A stretch of 64,000 bases of DNA from Hyphomonadaceae bacterium (GCA_016791365.1 JAEUMT010000028.1:62001-126000); one strand, 5' to 3'; positions 7,501 through 15,496 are shown, counted from the stretch's first letter. The notes: a model not told the origin generated them from the letters alone. Program-made: numbers and translations.

Positions 7501-8184
7501 ATGCGCCGGTTGCTGCTTTCGCTTGCGTTCGCACTCTGCGCCGCGCCTGCGTTCGCACAAGGCACAGAGGAAGAACCGCAAGCCGCCCCCGGCTCCATCG
7601 CCATCGGCATGATCGAGGAAGCCAACGCCATCGGCATCTTCGACATCGTCCACAACGGCCAGGTCTCCGTCCGCCACCTGCGCAGCGGCCTGCGCTGCGA
7701 CTTCAACCGCAACGGTGATGGCGGCCGCATCATCATCTTCGCGCCGCCCGCCCCGCCGGTGAACACGCCGCCGACAGCCGAACCCGCCATCCCGCGCGGC
7801 GACGACGTTGCCTGCGACATGGTCGAAAGCGGCGTTCAGCTCCGCTACTTCGCCACGCGCTACCCGTTCGGCTCGACACTCGAAGAACAAATCGCCGCCG
7901 TCGAGACCGCCATCCGCCGCCGCAATCCCAACGCCGCGCCCTATCCCGGCGCAACAACACGCGCGCCCGAAGACGGCCTGCCGCTTCGCCGCAGCACGCG
8001 CTTCATCGTCACCCATGACGGCGCGCGCCAATTCACCCGCGCCAGCGTCGCCCGCATCGGCGATTGGATCATCAAGCTGCGCTACACCGCGCCCGCCCCC
8101 GACGACGCCGCCGCCGCAGCCGCCGACGCCCACGCCGACCTCGCCTTCGACGCCGCCCTGCGCGATATCATCGACCAGCGCTAA
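7501..8184 (+). CDS. Secreted protein of unknown function
   Basis: A 227-residue protein with a clear Sec signal peptide (MRRLLLSLAFALCAAPAFA, cleavage after AFA at about residue 19). GGGAGGACGCTTC precedes ATG 7501, which settles the start. The mature part contains a short Pro-rich loop (PPAPPVNTPPTAEP), two Cys (in GLRCDFN and VACDMV) that could form a disulfide, and a C-terminal helix (AAAAAADAHADLAFDAALRD). No known catalytic motif is seen. It sits between the MoxR and VWA genes; whether it shares their function is unknown. Confidence 0.75.
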   Translation: MRRLLLSLAFALCAAPAFAQGTEEEPQAAPGSIAIGMIEEANAIGIFDIVHNGQVSVRHLRSGLRCDFNRNGDGGRIIIFAPPAPPVNTPPTAEPAIPRGDDVACDMVESGVQLRYFATRYPFGSTLEEQIAAVETAIRRRNPNAAPYPGATTRAPEDGLPLRRSTRFIVTHDGARQFTRASVARIGDWIIKLRYTAPAPDDAAAAAADAHADLAFDAALRDIIDQR

Positions 8185-8186
8185 TC

Positions 8187-8312
8187 TTGGACCGCCGGCG
8201 TCTCGCCGGCATCTTCTGTCGTGCGTGGCGTCGTGCTTCGACAAACTCAGCATGACGCCATTGAAACATAGCGCCACAGCATCAGTAGCGTCATCCTGAG
8301 CCTGTCGAAGGA
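8187..8312. repeat. Intergenic palindromic repeats (families C and B)
   Basis: TTGGACCGCCGGCGTCTCGC at 8187 opens a family C copy. It is followed by an inverted family B copy (TTCGACAAACTCAGCATGAC near 8239) and a direct one (GTCATCCTGAGCCTGTCGAA near 8291). The order C-B(inverted)-B(direct) is the same as at 7290-7415, so the whole cluster appears duplicated on either side of the secreted-protein gene. Confidence 0.7.
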
Positions 8313-8406
8313 GACGCGGACCATTGAAGGAAGATGCGGGCGCTACCTGCCCTCACCTCACGGCGCCCGCTAGCGCTCCTCACGCCCGGCCTCTATCCTC
8401 CACCCC

Positions 8407-9582
8407 GTGTTTCAACGCTTCTTCACCGAACTGCGCGCCGCGCATCTGCCGGTCAGTCTCAAGGAATACCTTGTACTGGTCGAAGCGCTCGACAAGGAAG
8501 CGATCGATATCAATGTCCAGGATTTCTATTATCTCGCGCGCACGGCGCTGGTGAAGGACGAACGCCATCTCGACAAATTCGACCGCGTCTTCGGCCAGGT
8601 CTTCAAAGGTCTCGAAAACACCGGCGACGCCGTCAACGCCGAGATTCCCGCCGAATGGCTGCAAGCGCTCACCGAAAAATTCCTGACCGACGAAGAGAAA
8701 GCGGAGATCGAAGCGCTGGGCGGCTGGGATAAATTGATGGAGACGCTGAAAGAGCGGCTCGAAGAACAAAAGAAGCGCCACGAAGGCGGCAACAAATGGA
8801 TAGGCACCGGCGGCACGTCCCCGTTCGGCAACAACGGATACAATCCAGAAGGCATCCGCATTGGCGGCGAAGGCGGTCAACGCAAAGCGGTGAAAGTTTG
8901 GGAAAAGCGCGAATATAAAAACCTCGACGACAGCGTCGAGCTTGGCGTGCGCAACATCAAGGTCGCGCTCCGGCGCCTGCGCAAATTCGCCCGCACCGGC
9001 GCGCCTGACGAACTCGATCTCCAAGGCACGATCGATAAGAGCGCCAAGGAAGGCTATCTCGACATCGTGCTCCGCCCCGAGCGCCGCAACGCCGTGAAGG
9101 TCTTGCTTCTGCTCGATATCGGCGGCTCGATGGATTCACACATCAAGCTTTGCGAGGAACTCTTCTCGGCCGCACGCACCGAATTCAAGAGCCTCGAATT
9201 CTTCTACTTCCACAACTGCCTCTATGAGAGCGTGTGGAAGGACAACCGCCGCCGTCATGACGAAAAGACGCTGACCTGGGACCTCCTGCACAAATACGGC
9301 AGCGATTATCGCGTCGTGTTCGTCGGCGACGCGACCATGAGTCCCTACGAAGTCACCTATCCCGGCGGCTCGGTCGAACATTGGAACGAGGAAGCCGGCG
9401 CAATCTGGCTGCAACGCGTGACCGATATTTATGAGCGCGTCGTCTGGCTCAACCCGACGCCCCGCGCCCATTGGGACCACACGCCATCAATCCAGGTGAT
9501 CCGCGAAATCATCGGCCAGAACCGCATGTTTCCGCTCACCATCGCCGGCCTCGACGGCGCCATGCGCGAACTCAGCCGCTAG
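8407..9582 (+). CDS. VWA domain protein, CoxE-like
   Basis: A 391-residue cytoplasmic protein starting at GTG 8407. The N-terminal half is helical; a Gly-rich linker (GTGGTSPFGNNGYNPEG) follows at about residues 135-152. The VWA domain begins near residue 230 with VLLLLDIGGSMD, a MIDAS of DxGxS form rather than the usual DxSxS. VVFVGDATMSPYE carries the later conserved Asp. Such proteins pair with MoxR ATPases (gene at 6431) to mature metalloenzymes or envelope complexes. The stop overlaps that of the convergent small membrane gene (CTAG, 9579-9582). Confidence 0.88.
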   Translation: MFQRFFTELRAAHLPVSLKEYLVLVEALDKEAIDINVQDFYYLARTALVKDERHLDKFDRVFGQVFKGLENTGDAVNAEIPAEWLQALTEKFLTDEEKAEIEALGGWDKLMETLKERLEEQKKRHEGGNKWIGTGGTSPFGNNGYNPEGIRIGGEGGQRKAVKVWEKREYKNLDDSVELGVRNIKVALRRLRKFARTGAPDELDLQGTIDKSAKEGYLDIVLRPERRNAVKVLLLLDIGGSMDSHIKLCEELFSAARTEFKSLEFFYFHNCLYESVWKDNRRRHDEKTLTWDLLHKYGSDYRVVFVGDATMSPYEVTYPGGSVEHWNEEAGAIWLQRVTDIYERVVWLNPTPRAHWDHTPSIQVIREIIGQNRMFPLTIAGLDGAMRELSR

Positions 9583-9761
9583 TCTTTCTTCTTTTGCTGG
9601 CTGGCGAAGATTGCGGTGCCAACCCCGCACGCCACCGCGATCAGCGCAAACACGATCGCAAGCGGAAAGCCTTCGTCCTCTTCGGCAGGCGCCGCCGCCG
9701 CATAGGCGTTCGCCGCTATCATCGCGAACGGCGCCGCCAATCCCAAGACACGTGTGAACAT
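9579..9761 (-). CDS. Small membrane protein with signal peptide
   Basis: A 60-residue protein. The start at 9761 is chosen because GGGAGGGGTG lies directly before ATG and the peptide begins with a signal sequence (MFTRVLGLAAPFAMIAANAY). It then has a short acidic linker (PAEEDEGF), one TM (LAIVFALIAVACGVGTAIFA) and a basic tail QQKKKD. No family is recognised. It follows the lipocalin gene on the same strand with 43 bp between them. Confidence 0.6.
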   Translation of the reverse strand: MFTRVLGLAAPFAMIAANAYAAAAPAEEDEGFPLAIVFALIAVACGVGTAIFASQQKKKD

Positions 9762-9804
9762 CACCCCTCCCGCGCCAAACGCTAACGCGGAAGCCGCAAA
9801 GCGT

Positions 9805-10320
9805 CTATGGCGCCCAAACCAATTCGGCCGGCCGATACCCGAGCCGCGTGATGCGCTGTTCAAACATCGCGCGCGTCTCCGGCGAAATCGTCTGCTCGCG
9901 CGTCAGCACCCAGAGGTAACGCCCTTCCGGTTCGCCAACGATGCTCCACTCGTAATTCTCGCCGCGCTCGAGCACCCAATACTTCGCCCAGATCGGCCCG
10001 AAGAAGCTCACTTCGAGCTTGCCTTCATTGCCTTCGCCGACCGGACGCGCACGCCCGCGCGCGACACGGCTCTCGCCGCGCTCGTCGATGCACGTGTTCA
10101 CCACCGAAATCAGTCCGTCATCGCGCAGCCCATATTCAGCCGTCGCGCGCTGACATCCCTCCTCGAAACTGTTCGGAAGCCTGGCCTGCTCGTGCCACAG
10201 CCCCAGATAACGCTGCTGATCAATGGTCGCGACCGGCAGCGGATCGGTGCTTTGGCGGTAAACCGGATTCTCGGAACAGGCGGCGGCGAAGATGGCGAAA
10301 ACGACAATAAACAGGCGCAT
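9805..10320 (-). CDS. Bacterial lipocalin lipoprotein (Blc-like)
   Basis: A 171-residue protein with a lipoprotein signal (MRLFIVVFAIFAAAC, lipobox AAAC at residues 12-15). The lipocalin signature YLGLWHEQARLPNSFE at about residues 38-53 corresponds to the G-x-W block. A later block LWVLTREQTISPETRAMF matches the C-terminal lipocalin region with its conserved Arg. Blc-type lipocalins bind lipids or lysophospholipids at the outer membrane. Length is normal for the family. ATG 10320 rather than the one five codons upstream is chosen because it begins the signal peptide. Confidence 0.9.
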   Translation of the reverse strand: MRLFIVVFAIFAAACSENPVYRQSTDPLPVATIDQQRYLGLWHEQARLPNSFEEGCQRATAEYGLRDDGLISVVNTCIDERGESRVARGRARPVGEGNEGKLEVSFFGPIWAKYWVLERGENYEWSIVGEPEGRYLWVLTREQTISPETRAMFEQRITRLGYRPAELVWAP

Positions 10321-10383
10321 GGGCTCTGTACGCATAGCTTGCCCGGCCGGTTCCCTTTGGGGACAATAAGTCCAGGGAGTCGG

Positions 10384-11394
10384 ATGGACCGCCGGGCATT
10401 TCTACTGAGCGCTGCCGCGTGCAGCATCGTGAGCGCATCGACCACGCAGCTGGCGATCGCCCAAACACCCGCGCGCTTCGGCACGGCGGCCAATTATAGT
10501 TCGCAACGCGACGGCGCCACCTTCCTCGTCGCCCGCCACGGCGTGCTGCTTGCCGAACAATACACCGCCGGCAACGCCGACACACGCTGGCCCATCGGCA
10601 TGGGCACGCGCACCTTCCTGTCATTGCTCGCCGCTTCGCTGGTCGAAGATCGGCTGATGACGCTGGACGAACCCGTCGCGCTCACGCTCGGTGATTGGGG
10701 CGCCGATCCGGTCAAAAGCCTGATCTCGATCCGCACGCTGCTGAGCGGCGCTAGCGGCCTCCGGTTCGAACGCAACGGCCCGCAGGACGTCGCCACCGCC
10801 ATCGCGCTGCAGCCGCGCGAAACACCCGGCACATCCTTCAGCGACGACGCCGCGACCTATGTCATCTTTGCCGAAATCGCGCGCCGCAAACTGGAAACAG
10901 GTGGCCGCGAGCCCGACCCCGCGCGCTACCTCACATCGCGGACGCTGCTGCCGATCGGCTGCGTTCCGATCGGTTGGGCGCGCACCAGAGACGGCGCCGT
11001 GCGTCTCGATGACGGCGCCGCCGTTTCAGCGCGCGGCTGGGCGCAAGCGGGCGAACTCATCCGCCGCGAAGGCGTTTGGCGCGCGCAGCAATTGGCCGAC
11101 GACGGTGCGCTGCGTGAGGCCATGCGCGGCTCGTTCGCGGAAATGCGCGCCGGCTTCGGTCTTTGGCTCGCATCCGGCGAGCGCGGGCGCGACAATTTCT
11201 CGATCGACACCGATCTTTGGCGCGCGCCCGGCACGAACGCGCCAGCGGATCTCGTCATGGCCGCGGGTCAGGGCGGCCAGCGTCTTTACCTCGCGCCGTC
11301 AGACGGTCTGGTCATCGTGCGTCAGGCCCGAACGCTCACCAGCAATTCGTGGTCCGACGCACAATTCCTGTCGTTGATCTGGCGTGATCTTTAA
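10384..11394 (+). CDS. Beta-lactamase/6-aminohexanoate hydrolase-like protein, catalytic motif lost
   Basis: A 336-residue protein with a Tat-like signal (MDRRAFLLSAAACS). It aligns in outline with class C beta-lactamase-related hydrolases of the NylB type: TRWPIGMGTRTFLSLLAASL corresponds to the SxxK helix region, LVEDRLMTLDEPV to the following block, and AAGQGGQRLYLAPSDGLVIV to the C-terminal GQ..y..P..d.vvV block. The position of the catalytic Ser is Met or Gly, and Lys is Arg (MGTR in place of SxxK). The usual YSN triad is replaced as well. It may be a non-catalytic derivative. Its stop overlaps the convergent gene's stop (TTAA, 11391-11394). Confidence 0.75.
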   Translation: MDRRAFLLSAAACSIVSASTTQLAIAQTPARFGTAANYSSQRDGATFLVARHGVLLAEQYTAGNADTRWPIGMGTRTFLSLLAASLVEDRLMTLDEPVALTLGDWGADPVKSLISIRTLLSGASGLRFERNGPQDVATAIALQPRETPGTSFSDDAATYVIFAEIARRKLETGGREPDPARYLTSRTLLPIGCVPIGWARTRDGAVRLDDGAAVSARGWAQAGELIRREGVWRAQQLADDGALREAMRGSFAEMRAGFGLWLASGERGRDNFSIDTDLWRAPGTNAPADLVMAAGQGGQRLYLAPSDGLVIVRQARTLTSNSWSDAQFLSLIWRDL

Positions 11395-11696
11395 GCGCGC
11401 GGGCGGATCAGCAGGCCGCTGATCAAACCGACGATGCCGCCGCCGGCGGCGCCCGTGATCAGATTGGCGAGATGGATGCCGTTCTCACCATCGATGAGAT
11501 TGCTCCACACCGACGTGACGCCGCTCACCATCTCGACATTGCCGCCGGCCCAGCCGGTCGCGACGCCGCCAATTGCGCCGATGACGGTGCGCCCGACAAG
11601 GCCGCCGCCGCCGCGCGTCAGCGCGCCCATAATATTGCCGCCGACAGCGCCGCCGACAGCCTGCGCCGCGTATGGCAAGATGCTGGTCCAATCCAT
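11391..11696 (-). CDS. Gly-rich membrane-associated protein
   Basis: A 101-residue protein starting at ATG 11696 behind GGGGAGGA. It contains repeated small-residue hydrophobic stretches (AVGGAVGGNIMGAL, GRTVIGAIGGVATGWAGG, LITGAAGGGIVGLISGLLI) typical of glycine-zipper membrane proteins, with a basic end IRPRA. No known family motif otherwise. The function is unknown; glycine-zipper proteins may form oligomeric membrane assemblies. Confidence 0.65.
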   Translation of the reverse strand: MDWTSILPYAAQAVGGAVGGNIMGALTRGGGGLVGRTVIGAIGGVATGWAGGNVEMVSGVTSVWSNLIDGENGIHLANLITGAAGGGIVGLISGLLIRPRA

Positions 11697-11961
11697 GTTG
11701 TCCTCCCCGGCGGTCGCGATCTGCCTCGCCCCGCGCCTGGGGTCAGAATACGGGTTCCCTGGCAATCCACAACAAAGATTGCAGCGCAGTAATATTGCCT
11801 ACGCGACGGGCGCGATTCTCGTCCCCATCGGGGCGAAATGATGCAGACCGGCACTAACGTCACGCGAGCATCATCTTATGCACACATGCGTGCCGCCGCC
11901 GCGCTACCGGCGTCTGGAAGCCATGTTACAGCAGGCTTCATACTTTTGCGGTCTGCCCCCC

Positions 11962-12735
11962 ATGATCGACATCATCACCGTCAGCACCTACGACGCCAAG
12001 AAATTGGCGACCGATCTGGTGCGCCTGCTTGAGGCCGAAGAGCACACGGTGCGCGTGCTGGTTGGCCGCTCGTCGGAAAGCGCGATCGAGGACGCACAGG
12101 CCTCGCGCGACGGCGTCTTGATCATCTGGTCGGAAGACGCGCCAAGCCAAACCTACATGCGCGAATGGCTGCGCCTCATCGATCCTTCGCGACTTATCGA
12201 GATCGCGACCGCGCCAGGCTGGCCCGAAAGCAAAACCCGCAAAGCCGCCGTCATCGATTTCAGCAACTGGCGCGGCGAACGCGGCGGCCGGGCGTGGAAT
12301 GCGCTGAGCGATCGGCTTCGCGCCGTCGCGCGTGTGATCGAGCCGCCGAAGCCGCCTGCCCGTCACGCAGCTCTCGCGCTCGGCTTCGCGAGCCTTGCCG
12401 CTGTCGGCGCCGCGGTGAGCGTCCGCGCCAATCAGGATCTCATCGTCCCGCCCGCCGAAGATGCGGCGCACCAGGCCCGGATCGCGCACCTCGATGCGCC
12501 AACGGACGCGGTCGGCGGCGTGATCTACGCCACCGAGCCCGCATCGCTTGACGATCTCGCAACCGTGCCAAACCTGCGCACGCTCAACGCCGCGCAACTC
12601 CACGTCCCGCCGGTCGAGTTCACGCAAGTGCGCCTCGCGCCAATTCCCGAAGTGCGTGATCCGACGCTCATCGAGCGTCTGCAGCAATTCAACCCGCTCG
12701 CAAACGACGAGACGGCGGACAACACGCAGCCCTGA
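11962..12735 (+). CDS. TIR-like domain protein with TM anchor
   Basis: A 257-residue protein from ATG 11962. Residues 1-140 alternate strands and helices in a flavodoxin/TIR order: MIDIITVST, DAKKLATDLVRLLEAEE, TVRVLVG, then GVLIIWSEDAPSQTYMREWL, then AAVIDFSNWRGERGG..W. The last block resembles the iDls.W.g motif after the TIR core, and MREW could supply the catalytic-region Glu. A hydrophobic segment (AALALGFASLAAVGAAVSV, about 160-178) anchors it, followed by a roughly 75-residue periplasmic tail. The TIR assignment is structural guesswork from pattern; a generic receiver-like domain is the alternative. It abuts the convergent NUDIX gene (TGATCA, 12733-12738). Confidence 0.55.
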   Translation: MIDIITVSTYDAKKLATDLVRLLEAEEHTVRVLVGRSSESAIEDAQASRDGVLIIWSEDAPSQTYMREWLRLIDPSRLIEIATAPGWPESKTRKAAVIDFSNWRGERGGRAWNALSDRLRAVARVIEPPKPPARHAALALGFASLAAVGAAVSVRANQDLIVPPAEDAAHQARIAHLDAPTDAVGGVIYATEPASLDDLATVPNLRTLNAAQLHVPPVEFTQVRLAPIPEVRDPTLIERLQQFNPLANDETADNTQP

Positions 12736-13200
12736 TCAGGTCAGCCCGGCGCGGCGTCCTCGCATCCAGTGCATGATCGCCCATGCGTGCGATTCATGGC
12801 GCATCTTCATCAGCGCCTCGCCCGGGCTCATCCAAACCAGCGCATGGTCCGGCTCCGTCGGCGCGCTGTCGTCAGCCGAGAGCTCGACCTCGTAGAATGT
12901 GGCGAGCGAATTGCGCGGCTCGGTGCGATTGACCCAGTACTGGCCGGCCCGTCCGATCACGCGCGTCGGCCAAACGGTCAGCCCCGTCTCTTCCTGAAAC
13001 TCGCGCATCAACGCCGCGGCTTCATCTTCATCCGCTTCAATACCGCCGCCAGGCAAGTCGTACTCGTACGGCGCCTTCTTGCCGATCTGCACCACGGCGA
13101 TATTGGCTTCACCGCGCGGACAGAGCCCGTACGCACTCATCCGTTCCAAATAGGTCAAACCGGATTGCGTCTGGCCAAACTGCAAGGCGAAGCGGGTCAT
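12736..13200 (-). CDS. NUDIX hydrolase
   Basis: A 154-residue NUDIX protein. The Nudix box GGIEADEDEAAALMREFQEE (about residues 50-69, followed by TGL) fits G-x5-E-x7-REUXEEXGU and binds the catalytic divalent metal. The substrate is a nucleoside-diphosphate-linked compound that cannot be specified; the N-terminal segment MTRFALQFGQTQSGLTYLER is not diagnostic. The ATG at 13200 is chosen over one 19 codons upstream because the fold starts here. A divergent short-chain dehydrogenase starts 77 bp away. Confidence 0.9.
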   Translation of the reverse strand: MTRFALQFGQTQSGLTYLERMSAYGLCPRGEANIAVVQIGKKAPYEYDLPGGGIEADEDEAAALMREFQEETGLTVWPTRVIGRAGQYWVNRTEPRNSLATFYEVELSADDSAPTEPDHALVWMSPGEALMKMRHESHAWAIMHWMRGRRAGLT

Positions 13201-13277
13201 GGGCGCGATATAACCCAAGCCCGCCAGCGTGGCGACAACAGTTGAGACGTCCCCCAAGGCGTCATAAGCACGCCCGT

Positions 13278-14063
13278 GTGCAGATTCGCCTCAACCCCGT
13301 CACGCTCATCACCGGCGCCGGCTCCGGCATCGGCGCCGGCGTCGCGCGCGACCTCGCGCGGCGCTCCACCGGCGGGCTGTTGCTGGCCGACGCCGACGAA
13401 GCCGCGCTCGGCGTCGTCGCCGACGAACTCGACGCCGCCGGCGTCTCGCCCGAACGCGTCTCCACCCTCGCCTTCGACGCCAGCGACACATCGCGCTGGG
13501 CGCAAGCCGCCACTTTCATTCAAGGCCAATACGGCCGCCTCGATTGGGCCGTCGTCAACACAAGCGCCGCCAACAAACCGGCGCCCGCCGAATCCGACCT
13601 TGTCGATTGGGGCGGCACAACCTCGGCGCAGCTTGAAGCGACGATCCAGAGCCTGCGCACCATCATGCCGATGATGGCGAGGAACGCACAGGGCGGCGCC
13701 ATCGTCGTCACCACCGCCGCCGCCGCCATCAAAGCCGAACCGCTAAAGCCCAACGCCGCGCCCGGCCTCCTGCAAGTCATGCGCGCCGCCTCGCGCGAAG
13801 CCGCGCACAGCAACGTCCGCATCAACGCCATCGCCCCCGGCGGCGCCGACACGCCGATGTGGAACGAGATGCCGTGGTTTCAGGATCTCGTCCGCGAAGC
13901 CGGCAGCGAGAACGCCGCCTTCGACAAAATCGCGCAATCGCCGCGCCCGCTCGCACGCTATGCCCAAGGCCAGGAGGTCAGCCGCCTCATTATCAGTTTG
14001 CTTGCGGAAGAAGCCCACATCACCGGCGCCACCCTGGTCGTGGACGGCGGCGGGACGCTGTGA
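13278..14063 (+). CDS. SDR-family protein with altered active site
   Basis: A 261-residue Rossmann protein from GTG 13278. The cofactor motif TGAGSGIG lies at about residues 9-16, and the C-terminal VRINAIAPGGADTP and GATLVVDGGGTL blocks are typical of classical short-chain dehydrogenases. The active site is unusual: in the region where Ser...Tyr-x-x-x-Lys is expected the sequence reads TTAAAAIKAEPLKPNAAPGL, with no Tyr and no correctly spaced Lys. It may therefore be a pseudo-oxidoreductase or use a different mechanism. The DUF4282 gene follows after 33 bp. Confidence 0.8.
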   Translation: MQIRLNPVTLITGAGSGIGAGVARDLARRSTGGLLLADADEAALGVVADELDAAGVSPERVSTLAFDASDTSRWAQAATFIQGQYGRLDWAVVNTSAANKPAPAESDLVDWGGTTSAQLEATIQSLRTIMPMMARNAQGGAIVVTTAAAAIKAEPLKPNAAPGLLQVMRAASREAAHSNVRINAIAPGGADTPMWNEMPWFQDLVREAGSENAAFDKIAQSPRPLARYAQGQEVSRLIISLLAEEAHITGATLVVDGGGTL

Positions 14064-14096
14064 TCCGATGGCCCTGCGATTCGACGGGGCCATCAC

Positions 14097-14447
14097 ATGC
14101 TTTCGATCTTTAAGCGCTTATTGAACTTCGACCGCCTCATCGGCCCCGTGCTGGTGAAGCTGGTCTATTATGTCGGCGCTATCGTGATCGTCCTCGGCGC
14201 GGTCGGCGCATTTCTCGCCGCCGTGTTCTCGCTCTTCGGCGGCAATTTCGGCCCCGGCCTCATGCAGCTCATCGCGGTGCCCGCCGTCGCCGCCGTCGGC
14301 TTCGTTTATTGGCGCTTTCTCTGCGAACTCTTCATGCTCGCATTCCTCGCCTACGAACGCCTCGGCCAAGTGCGCGACCTCATGCGCATCGCCGCCGGCC
14401 AAGCGCCGCCCGCCACAGAGTCGGACGAAACTGCGCCGTCATTCTAA
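14097..14447 (+). CDS. DUF4282 membrane protein
   Basis: A 116-residue protein. The opening FKRLLNFDRLIGPVLVKLVY is the DUF4282 signature. Two TMs follow (YVGAIVIVLGAVGAFLAAVF and IAVPAVAAVGFVYWRFLCEL), and a conserved RxxCE-like segment (WRFLCELFMLAFLAYERL) leads into a short cytoplasmic tail. The family is of unknown function and is widespread in proteobacteria. Length is normal. Confidence 0.85.
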   Translation: MLSIFKRLLNFDRLIGPVLVKLVYYVGAIVIVLGAVGAFLAAVFSLFGGNFGPGLMQLIAVPAVAAVGFVYWRFLCELFMLAFLAYERLGQVRDLMRIAAGQAPPATESDETAPSF

Positions 14448-14474
14448 AGCGAGTCCGTAGTCAGCCGCGTACCC

Positions 14475-14570
14475 GTCATCCTGGACGTGCGAAGCACGGC
14501 CGGGATCCAGAGCAACCAGCGCGCTTGTCGCTTCCTGGATCCCGGTCACGCTCCGCGTGCCCAGGATGAC
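14475..14570. repeat. Palindromic repeat, family A
   Basis: A 96-bp element with perfect 10-bp terminal inverted repeats (GTCATCCTGG at the left, CCAGGATGAC at the right) and a second inner pair (CCGGGATCCAG / CTGGATCCCGG). It has no coding content. Related copies lie at 31995-32096 and 32173-32265. This is a REP-like intergenic element of the type common in alphaproteobacterial genomes. Confidence 0.8.
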
Positions 14571-14600
14571 GGAAAGTGACGACTTCGCTCTCGCCGCCCC

Positions 14601-14631
14601 CACTGCCCACTGCCCACCGCCTACTGCCCAG
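14601..14631. repeat. Short tandem repeat CACTGCC at the thioesterase 3' end
   Basis: About four imperfect copies of ACTGCCC run into the last codons and stop codon of the thioesterase gene. On the minus strand this reads as G-runs (GGGCAGTGGGCAGTGGGGGC), a possible G-quadruplex. A related G-rich repeat lies on the other side of the same gene. Confidence 0.6.
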
Positions 14632-15031
14632 CTTCCATAAACCGCGCCGCCAAATCCAACGGCACGCGCGTCATGCGCCGCGTCCGCGCATCCAGCATCA
14701 CCCAGTTTGATTTGATCTGCGCGCACGGCTTCTCCGCGCCCGCTTTGTAAACTTCAACGAAGCGCGCCCATGTCGGCCCACGCGGCGCGTCATCGACCCA
14801 TGTGCGCACCTCGACATCATCGCCCAGTTCAAGCTGCGCGCGATAGTCAACTTCGTGCCGCGTCACCACCCACACATACGCATCCAACATGTCTGCCGGC
14901 GCGCGCGATCGCCAATGCGCGATCGCAATCTCCTGCGCGTAGCGCAGATAGACGATGTTGTTGACGTGCCCAAGTTCATCAATGTCGCCAGGCGCGACAG
15001 CAAAGCGCTGAATGAAAATCTCGGCTGGCAT
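14621..15031 (-). CDS. Acyl-CoA thioesterase, hotdog fold (4HBT type)
   Basis: A 136-residue hotdog protein. The motif GDIDELGHVNNIVYLRYAQE (about residues 15-34) holds the catalytic Asp-region D..GHVNN of the 4-hydroxybenzoyl-CoA thioesterase/YbgC class. TRHEVDYRAQLELGDDVEV is the second conserved block. It hydrolyses acyl- or aroyl-CoA thioesters in the cytoplasm; the substrate is unknown. The gene is tightly framed by G-rich minisatellites: one begins 5 bp upstream of its ATG and leaves no visible ribosome-binding site, and the other overlaps its stop. Confidence 0.88.
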   Translation of the reverse strand: MPAEIFIQRFAVAPGDIDELGHVNNIVYLRYAQEIAIAHWRSRAPADMLDAYVWVVTRHEVDYRAQLELGDDVEVRTWVDDAPRGPTWARFVEVYKAGAEKPCAQIKSNWVMLDARTRRMTRVPLDLAARFMEAGQ

Positions 15032-15036
15032 GAATT

Positions 15037-15168
15037 GGGGACTAGGGACTGGGGGTTAGGGACTGGGGACTGGGGACTACAGAATATAGGTCAGGACCGC
15101 TATTGGCTAAGCCGGACGCGGCTAGTCACCAATCCCTAGTCCCTAACCCCTAGTCCCCAGTCCCTAAT
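15037..15168. repeat. Inverted G-rich minisatellite (potential G-quadruplex)
   Basis: The left arm (15037-15079) repeats GGGGACT/GGGACTA about six times; the right arm (15131-15168) is its reverse-complement type (CCCTAGTCCCTAACCCCTAG). The spacer is about 50 bp. The element fills the whole gap between the thioesterase start and the Hpt gene, and the right arm even supplies the Hpt stop codon. Each arm has at least five runs of three or more G (or C) with short loops, enough for a G-quadruplex on either strand. Confidence 0.8.
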
Positions 15169-15475
15169 CAGCCGCGAATTGCTCCAGCGCGCTCAGCGCC
15201 TCGCTCAGCGCCGCGCGCACGCCCGCCAACCCGGCCTCGCTATCCTCGGCCGTTTCCGCCGCCTCGCATGCGGACGCCAGCGCATTCAGCCCAATCCCCC
15301 GCGCCGAGCCCTTCAGCGTATGCACCGCCTCGCGCCAGCCTTGCGCGTCCGCCATCGCCGCGCTCCAGCCGTCGACCTGCAGCCGGAAGAGCCCAAGCAC
15401 CTCCAATTGCAGCGGCCGATCCGAGCCGGTCATGTGATCGAAATGGGCGCGGTCGAGAATGAGCATGAGGCTCAC
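15164..15475 (-). CDS. Hpt domain phosphotransfer protein
   Basis: A 103-residue helical protein. The phosphorylatable motif HTLKGSARGIGL (His at about residue 53) is the histidine phosphotransfer signature. The rest is Ala-rich four-helix-bundle sequence (ALASACEAAE, LSEALSALEQFAAD). It would relay phosphate between hybrid kinases and response regulators; two hybrid kinases with receivers are in this window (20899 and 42208) but no partner can be assigned. The stop codon comes from the adjacent minisatellite. Confidence 0.85.
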   Translation of the reverse strand: MSLMLILDRAHFDHMTGSDRPLQLEVLGLFRLQVDGWSAAMADAQGWREAVHTLKGSARGIGLNALASACEAAETAEDSEAGLAGVRAALSEALSALEQFAAD

Positions 15476-15496
15476 CCTCGCGCGCGTCGCTTAAAG

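Noticed and set aside
9754-10383. A long N-terminal extension of the degenerate hydrolase reaching back to 9754.
   Set aside because: It would lie opposite the lipocalin gene, and the Tat-like signal at 10384 gives a natural start.
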